From assembly GCA_964394395.1 (NCBI GenBank), contig CAYMWV010000021.1, positions 1 through 28,387 on the forward strand: a stretch of 28,387 nucleotides of DNA. The letters run 5' to 3'. A program made the position numbers and the translations under genes. Source of the DNA: Sediminispirochaeta sp964394395 (GTDB lineage Bacteria; Spirochaetota; Spirochaetia; DSM-16054; Sediminispirochaetaceae). Each line of letters starts with the position of its first letter. Positions within the stretch are counted from its first letter, which is position 1. The notes under the pieces are model-generated. The model ran no database searches, had not been told where the DNA came from, and saw only the letters and a program-made list of their open reading frames with translations. Below, piece by piece: positions 23,883-28,387 of this stretch.

Positions 23883-25211
23883 TCATTCACTACTTTGCTG
23901 TCTATACCACAAATCTATTCGTTCCTGCAGAGGTGGAATCGACTCCGGCTCTTCTACCGATGCTTTTTCCAGAAGCCAGGGAATGATAAGCTCCTCTTTT
24001 ATCTGGTTCCACTGCCTTGGAAGGGGGAGGGGGAAGCGGAGATAGTCTTCCGGGGGGATATGTCCTACCAAGGAGGGGAAAAAGCGGGGTAGATAGTTTT
24101 CATTTACCGCAGGAAGGGATGAGAGACCATCGGCAATCCCGAATGTCCTCATCCGTTTGAATTGATTCGCTTCTATAATGGCGATCTGGGTCTCCGGGGA
24201 AAAAAACCAGAGGAGAAAAGCCTCTGCAGCAGGTCTCGCCTGGGCAGAATTGGGGATACCGATGAAGAGTGCATCATCCTCAACGGGAATTACATCTTCC
24301 CGGGCTATCCATTGAAAATCGAGGTTCCTGCGCCGTTCGGGTGCAATCTGAAAGAAATCGGAAAGGGTCATATAGGTAAACAGAATGCGCTTTTCTGCCA
24401 GAAGCTTTAAGGGAGGATCGTACATGAAGATATCAATAAAATCCTGCTCCCTCTCTCTTCCCTGGTTTACCGTCTCTATCCAGTTGCGGATGAAGGTAAC
24501 GGTTCGCTCCAGGCTTCCTTCATCCCATTCCACCGGAGCTGAAGCTCCTGCCCCGGAACGCTTTGCACGAAAACTGGTTTCAAAAAGATTGGTCTTTACA
24601 TAAAGGACCTCAGGATTCCATCGGGGAGAGAACCCCATCCGGGAGTAACGACCATCAGTTTCCAGGTTGTATGAACCACTCTCTTCCTGGATACTTTCAA
24701 GGTTGAGACTGAAACTCTCCTCATCAACCTCCCGATCCCCCTCCAGGAACGTGAGGGTCGGAAGATTAAAGGAGACCGGAAGGAGCCGTTGAAGCCCCTC
24801 CCTGTCCCTTCCCAGGTCCAGAAACTGCTGGTAAAAGCGGCGAGGTTCAAGCAGCTGCTCATTAACAGCTTCCTCTTCAGGAAACAGCTTGGTCAGTGGC
24901 CGGTATGTGGTGATAAGATCCGGATTATTGAGAAAGGGGGCTACTACAAGATCGATATTGCTCAGCCCCGCCGTCCCCGCGGTAGCAGGCTCTTCCCGGT
25001 AGATAACATTTATTCTGTAATCATTCTGTTCTGCGTTAAAGAGCTCTGCGTAAGCTGCAAATTCGGGGCGGTCTGTCATTAGTCTGGCCGTGGAGGGAAA
25101 GCGGTGGGGGGTCTGGTACCACCAGAGACCGGCCAGGGCAATAAGGGCAAGCATTAGGAGGAGAATGAGAGCTATAGCTGCTCTGAGGATAATCTTCCGG
25201 GAAATCTTCAT
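23883..25211 (-). CDS. Membrane-anchored extracellular solute-binding-like protein
   Basis: The 442-residue protein has one N-terminal hydrophobic segment (about 9-31, ILRAAIALILLLMLALIALA). No lipobox cysteine is present, so it is probably an uncleaved membrane anchor with the rest in the periplasm. The body looks like an ABC solute-binding protein: NIDLVVAPFLNNPDLI, LPVSFNLPTLTF, FIGIPNSAQARPAAEAFLLWFFSPETQIAIIE. That last block matches the family region in which a bound extracellular sugar-binding protein closes. No permeases are adjacent. It could be a divergent binding protein using the neighbouring ATPase with distant permeases, or a sensory derivative. The promoter leaves 6 nt before the ATG and no ribosome-binding site. 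Confidence 0.75.
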   Translation of the reverse strand: MKISRKIILRAAIALILLLMLALIALAGLWWYQTPHRFPSTARLMTDRPEFAAYAELFNAEQNDYRINVIYREEPATAGTAGLSNIDLVVAPFLNNPDLITTYRPLTKLFPEEEAVNEQLLEPRRFYQQFLDLGRDREGLQRLLPVSFNLPTLTFLEGDREVDEESFSLNLESIQEESGSYNLETDGRYSRMGFSPRWNPEVLYVKTNLFETSFRAKRSGAGASAPVEWDEGSLERTVTFIRNWIETVNQGREREQDFIDIFMYDPPLKLLAEKRILFTYMTLSDFFQIAPERRRNLDFQWIAREDVIPVEDDALFIGIPNSAQARPAAEAFLLWFFSPETQIAIIEANQFKRMRTFGIADGLSSLPAVNENYLPRFFPSLVGHIPPEDYLRFPLPLPRQWNQIKEELIIPWLLEKASVEEPESIPPLQERIDLWYRQQSSE

Positions 25212-25247
25212 GGTTTGACTCTACGGTAAGGCGGAGCGGGTTGTCAA
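25212..25247 (-). promoter_or_regulatory. Leaderless promoter of solute-binding-like gene
   Basis: On the minus strand, TTGACA (25242-25247), an 18-bp spacer and TAGAGT (25218-25223) are followed by 6 nt (CAAACC) and then ATG 25211. No ribosome-binding site is possible in 6 nt. The -35 overlaps the -35 of the divergent radical SAM gene. Confidence 0.7.
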
Positions 25248-25275
25248 TTCCCGCCGCCGGAATGATAATGGACGG
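25241..25275 (+). promoter_or_regulatory. Leaderless promoter of radical SAM gene
   Basis: TTGTCA (25241-25246), a 17-bp spacer and GATAAT (25264-25269) are followed by 6 nt (GACGGG) and then GTG 25276. The -35 occupies the same bases as the -35 of the minus-strand promoter, within the near-palindrome TTGTCAA. Confidence 0.65.
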
Positions 25276-26238
25276 GTGAAGCAGTTGTTTAATCGATACA
25301 GCAGGTATTTGAAGAATCGTTACGGAGAGGCAGCCTACAGGGTAGGGGTAGATGCCGGGTTCAGCTGTCCCAACCGCCGGGAAGATGGAGGTGGAGGCTG
25401 TTTTTACTGTGATGCCGCTGGATCCAGGGCCCCCTATCAGGTGCTGATGGAAGAGCGATTTGTCCTGGGCCCGGCAGTTGATTCCCCAGTATGGCGGGAT
25501 TGGATGAAGAAGCAGATTGAAGGGGGGATGAATTTCCTTGCTCACCGCTACGGAGCTGCTCTCTTTATCCTCTATATCCAGGCTTTTTCCGGGACTTACG
25601 CTCCGGTAGAGCTGCTTCGAAGGGTATACAGCTATCTGCTGGCATTTGCACCCTTTAAGGAGCTTGTAGTAGGAACCAGGCCGGACTGTTTTGACCCTCC
25701 CCGGGCGGATCTGCTCGCAGAATTCCATTCACCGGAGAGGGATGTGTGGCTGGAGCTGGGGCTGCAGAGCTTTCACGACCCGACCTTGCGCCGGATCGGC
25801 CGGGGCCATGATAGTGCTGCTTTCAGGCGGGCATTTATCCTGGCAAAAGAGCGGGGTTTGAAGGTGGCTGTTCACATGATCTTTGGACTTCCCGGAGAGG
25901 ATGACCGGGAAATTCAGGAGAGTATCCGCCTCTTATCTGAAATGGAACCTGATGGAATAAAAATCCATAACCTTCACATAGCCGAAGGGACCCGTTTTGC
26001 CCAGATGTGGAGGGATGGGAAGCTGGAGGTTCCTGACACAGAAACCCATCTACGCCGGGTGGTGGATGCCCTTGAGATACTCCCCTTTTCAACGGTAATC
26101 CAGCGCCTTACCTGTGACACTCCACCGGAGAGGCTCCTTGCCCCCGAAAACTTTTCCGGTAAGCAGCACTTTTATCAGCTGACAGAGGCGGAGTTAGAGC
26201 GGCGGGGAAGCTGGCAGGGGAGTAAGAGAAACCGATAA
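25276..26238 (+). CDS. Radical SAM protein, TIGR01212/YhcC family
   Basis: The 320-residue protein has an iron-sulfur motif typical of this family: Cys31, Cys42 and Cys45 in FSCPNRREDGGGGCFYC, instead of the common CxxxCxxC. Other landmarks are YIQAFSGTYAP, VGTRPDC, WLELGLQSFHDPTLRRIGRGH and VHMIFGLPGEDDREI, resembling the Elp3/HemN-type core. It should cleave S-adenosylmethionine to a radical; the family's substrate is not established to my knowledge. The GTG start is supported by the promoter spacing and by the conserved N-terminal NRYSRYLKNRYG. It is divergent from the solute-binding-like gene. Confidence 0.88.
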   Translation: MKQLFNRYSRYLKNRYGEAAYRVGVDAGFSCPNRREDGGGGCFYCDAAGSRAPYQVLMEERFVLGPAVDSPVWRDWMKKQIEGGMNFLAHRYGAALFILYIQAFSGTYAPVELLRRVYSYLLAFAPFKELVVGTRPDCFDPPRADLLAEFHSPERDVWLELGLQSFHDPTLRRIGRGHDSAAFRRAFILAKERGLKVAVHMIFGLPGEDDREIQESIRLLSEMEPDGIKIHNLHIAEGTRFAQMWRDGKLEVPDTETHLRRVVDALEILPFSTVIQRLTCDTPPERLLAPENFSGKQHFYQLTEAELERRGSWQGSKRNR

Positions 26239-26241
26239 TTC

Positions 26242-26327
26242 AGGCTGTCCAAGCCGCTATATATGGTGCTATTACAGATTTGTCACCACTCTATGTATAG
26301 TGCTCCGGAGGGGGTGCAGGACAGCCT
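26242..26327. repeat. Structured intergenic element with 9-bp closing stem
   Basis: AGGCTGTCC (26242-26250) pairs perfectly with GGACAGCCT (26319-26327). Inside, CTATATATGGTG (26257-26268) pairs with 26284-26287 plus 26293-26300, giving 12 pairs with a 5-nt bulge. A GC-rich remainder (CTCCGGAG) follows. No T-run follows on either strand. It fills most of the 175-bp gap between the radical SAM and DUF5312-like genes. It is similar in size to the cloverleaf at 5960-6043 but different in sequence. Role unknown. Confidence 0.55.
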
Positions 26328-26378
26328 CAATGGGGATCGTCTCTTTTTTGCACTTTCTGACTTCTCAAGAATCTCCAA

Positions 26379-26413
26379 TTGACAGCCCCCAGCTTTTACC
26401 ATAGAGTATATCT
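26379..26413 (+). promoter_or_regulatory. Leaderless promoter of DUF5312-like gene
   Basis: TTGACA (26379-26384), a 17-bp spacer and TAGAGT (26402-26407) are followed by 6 nt (ATATCT) and then ATG 26414. The -10 box and its distance from the ATG are the same as for the solute-binding-like gene. No ribosome-binding site is present. Confidence 0.75.
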
Positions 26414-27982
26414 ATGCAGGGACAGCTCTGGGCAACAGACAGTGCAAACAACTCACCCGGTGGTCTTGCCGGGCTAATTGAAAAGATTCTCTCTCTATTT
26501 GGTGGTTCTTCCGATCCGGAACGGGAAAAACGGAAGTTGTTAAAAGAGATTGAGAAACAGGTAAAACGGCAGAAATACAAGTTTTATAAGCCCAAGGGTT
26601 CGGAAGCCCTGCCGGGGCTGGCAAAGCTCTTTTATGACACCTATAAAGTAGTAGCACCTGCCCAGGTTCTCCTTCAGAATGCGGCTGGTTCGGGAATCCT
26701 TAAAACCATTCTTATAGAAAGCTTTTTAAACAAGGAGCAGCAGAAGGTTCTGGAGGATGTTGATGAAGGGGCAATCAGAAAGGCCGCTGAGACCCGGGAG
26801 ACAAAGGTTCTTGCCTCGGAGTTGAAGGACAAGCTGGTGGGGTTTTTTGCAGGTTTTACCAGTGATCGGGTGAAAAGCATCACTGAATTGAACAATCTCC
26901 TGCAGATCTTCTTTCAACTCATTAACTTTGACTACTTTTTTCTTCTCAAGAAGTTTGATTCATCCCTCCCGGAGCGCGATTTTCTCTATTCTCCGAAGTT
27001 TGAATCGATCAACGGCACCTATATCTGTGACGATCTGAAAGATTTTCTTGCCATCCTCCCTCAACTGAATAAAGAACAGGATTGGAATGCCCTTTTTGAT
27101 GTCCTGGCCGGATATAAACAGACAGAGGTGATAGACCGAAAGGGTTTCAAAAAGATTATTAAAGGGCTTATCGAGGTAGAACGAAGCAATATGCTTACCA
27201 TGATTGTCCAGTTGGTTGACGAGGATCCCTATTACCAGCCCAAGGTATATGTCCAGGATGAGCGGATTGTTGAAGCGTACCTGAACAAGGTAAAAACCGG
27301 GACGGAAATGACTATCCAGAAGATCCTCCTGGAACGGCAAAACAAGAAGATCGACAATCTGCTGACCACCATTTTTGGGACCACGGCGATCAGCAGGTTG
27401 AAGAACTACACCGATAAGAGCAACATGGCCTTCTCCCGGAAGATGTTGGGCGGTTACATCTACATCCAACCTCTTAACTACCTCAAAGCGTTTCTTCTCG
27501 ATTTTTTCAAGCGGGACATCAAGACGACGGTGGATATTCTTCTTATCCGGGGAAAGTGGTCTACCAATCTCTCTAGTCAGCAACTCTCTGAAGCCTTTCA
27601 TGCGCTTATGCAGATCTCCGAGGACCTTGTTAAATTTGATGAGAACCTCTCCGAGGAAAGCACTACCGGGGCAAAGCTGAAGGCCCTGGTCCACAAGGGC
27701 GACCGGGACAAAAACAGCACGGTGATTCTGCGAAAACTCCTGAAAGATATTAACGATGAGGCGCTGCGGATGATTACCGAGTCGGCCAATAATCTGATCA
27801 TGATGGGGAAGGGCATCAAGCTGGTTATTGAGGACTATGACAAGAAACACCACGAGCTTATCCTTAACTGGAAGGAGATTGAGGGTGTTTTTGAGGGTGA
27901 TGTAAAAGAGACCCTGACCGGAATTTATAAAAGGATCTACTACTTTATCCAGCTGATGCAGTATTACGTAAAGAAGAAATAG
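26414..27982 (+). CDS. Spirochaete-type conserved protein resembling DUF5312
   Basis: The 522-residue, mostly helical, lysine-rich protein has no signal peptide and no clear membrane segment. From memory it resembles the DUF5312 family found in spirochaetes; I cannot check this. Visible features are an N-terminal LIEKILSLFGGSSDPEREKR, a possible amphipathic stretch at about 155-180 (NNLLQIFFQLINFDYFFLL), and repeated charged helices to a KRIYYFIQLMQYYVKKK end. No catalytic motif is recognised, and its function is unknown. The start is fixed by the leaderless promoter and absence of a better candidate. Its 3' end overlaps the convergent ogt gene by 38 bp. Confidence 0.8.
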   Translation: MQGQLWATDSANNSPGGLAGLIEKILSLFGGSSDPEREKRKLLKEIEKQVKRQKYKFYKPKGSEALPGLAKLFYDTYKVVAPAQVLLQNAAGSGILKTILIESFLNKEQQKVLEDVDEGAIRKAAETRETKVLASELKDKLVGFFAGFTSDRVKSITELNNLLQIFFQLINFDYFFLLKKFDSSLPERDFLYSPKFESINGTYICDDLKDFLAILPQLNKEQDWNALFDVLAGYKQTEVIDRKGFKKIIKGLIEVERSNMLTMIVQLVDEDPYYQPKVYVQDERIVEAYLNKVKTGTEMTIQKILLERQNKKIDNLLTTIFGTTAISRLKNYTDKSNMAFSRKMLGGYIYIQPLNYLKAFLLDFFKRDIKTTVDILLIRGKWSTNLSSQQLSEAFHALMQISEDLVKFDENLSEESTTGAKLKALVHKGDRDKNSTVILRKLLKDINDEALRMITESANNLIMMGKGIKLVIEDYDKKHHELILNWKEIEGVFEGDVKETLTGIYKRIYYFIQLMQYYVKKK

Positions 27983-28387
27983 CTGAAGCTCCATCATCCC
28001 CCAGCGCTGCCTTTTCTGCAGAGCAATGCCTTTTTTCCAAAGCGATAAGAGCGCTTTTTCTCTTTGCTCCGTCTCGGTAGGAGCCGCAGCCACCCGATGA
28101 GGGCACAACCCGGTGGCAGGGAAGGATAATCAGCAGCTCATTGGCTGCCAAAGCCCCTCCCACTGCCCGGCCGGCTCCCGGTCTGCCGAGTCTCCGGGCC
28201 AGATCACCATAGGTGATTGTCTCTCCCGGCCCGGTCATGGAAAGGGCGGAGTACACTTCCCGTCGAAAGGGGCTTTTCTCTTCCCTGAGAGGGAGGTCGA
28301 AGTGCTCAAGAGAGCCGGAGAAGAAACGATTGAGCTGATCGGCCGCTTTCAAAAGTGTGCCTGCGGCTCTCTCTGCCAGGTCACTTT
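27945..28387 (-). CDS. ogt: Methylated-DNA--protein-cysteine methyltransferase, 5' end outside window
   Basis: The reading frame stays open to the window edge, so the start lies beyond 28387; the TTG at 28352 is probably not the true start. Visible motifs are LKAADQLNRFFSG (N-terminal family block), FDLPL, YGDLARRLGRPGAGRAVGGA (DNA-binding helix and Arg finger) and the active-site ILPCHRVVPSSGGCGSY. The enzyme removes alkyl groups from O6-alkylguanine onto the Cys of PCHRV. After the usual end (RKSALIALEK) a tail of about 30 residues follows, part of which is read from DNA that also encodes the end of the convergent DUF5312-like gene. Confidence 0.9.
   Translation of the reverse strand, partial: SDLAERAAGTLLKAADQLNRFFSGSLEHFDLPLREEKSPFRREVYSALSMTGPGETITYGDLARRLGRPGAGRAVGGALAANELLIILPCHRVVPSSGGCGSYRDGAKRKSALIALEKRHCSAEKAALGDDGASAISSLRNTASAG

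Noticed and set aside
22751..23986. Long plus-strand open frame opposite ugpC
   Set aside because: It is antisense to a well-conserved ABC ATPase, has no ribosome-binding site and encodes no recognisable domain.
26960..28108. Long minus-strand open frame opposite the DUF5312-like gene and ogt
   Set aside because: It lies antisense to one gene and overlaps ogt in another frame; no family features.
1..28387. CRISPR array, rRNA, tRNA, prophage or integrase genes
   Set aside because: None seen: no regularly spaced repeats and no recognisable phage or recombinase proteins.

Overview
The window looks like chromosomal DNA of a spirochaete (Spirochaetota), probably a saline, marine or alkaline free-living relative of Spirochaeta. 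The clues are a CheD gene beside a soluble receptor-like coiled-coil protein and a PilZ protein, a protein resembling a spirochaete-restricted DUF family (DUF5312, recalled from memory), moderately GC-rich coding sequence, and a pathway for using compatible solutes. No species call can be made from sequence alone.

Layout. (1) 1-5155: a large TPR/zinc-ribbon protein and a secreted transglutaminase-like protein, separated by a MITE-like element with 22-bp inverted ends. (2) 5187-19278: thirteen genes on one strand that read as an ectoine/hydroxyectoine catabolic island. They are two IclR regulators, a class III aminotransferase, phosphorylating aspartate-semialdehyde dehydrogenase (asd), an M20 deacetylase, a TeaABC-like TRAP transporter, an Asp/Glu racemase-family protein, ectoine hydrolase (doeA/eutD), eutB, eutC and aspartate kinase. 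(3) 19327-22520, minus strand: a receptor-like protein, cheD and a PilZ protein. (4) 22697-25211, minus strand: a UgpC/MsmK-type ABC ATPase and a membrane-anchored solute-binding-like protein. (5) 25276-28387: a radical SAM protein, the DUF5312-like protein and a partial MGMT (ogt) on the opposite strand.

How the island should work (inference from families). The TRAP system imports ectoine and hydroxyectoine. EutB, EutC and probably the racemase-family protein convert hydroxyectoine to ectoine. DoeA opens the ring to N-acetyl-diaminobutyrate, the M20 enzyme removes acetate, and the aminotransferase makes aspartate semialdehyde. Known pathways finish with DoeC, a non-phosphorylating dehydrogenase. 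None is seen here. Instead the island holds asd and aspartate kinase, which run backwards would turn aspartate semialdehyde into aspartate while making ATP. No ectABC biosynthesis gene is present. This possible ATP-yielding route is the main biological proposal.

Other signals. At least five genes have sigma70-like promoters whose -10 box lies 6-8 nt before the start codon with no ribosome-binding site, which suggests leaderless mRNAs. Two of them are divergent and have overlapping -35 boxes. An 84-nt intergenic cloverleaf with almost every base paired sits between the IclR genes. Several unrelated genes carry in-frame 12- or 15-nt minisatellites.
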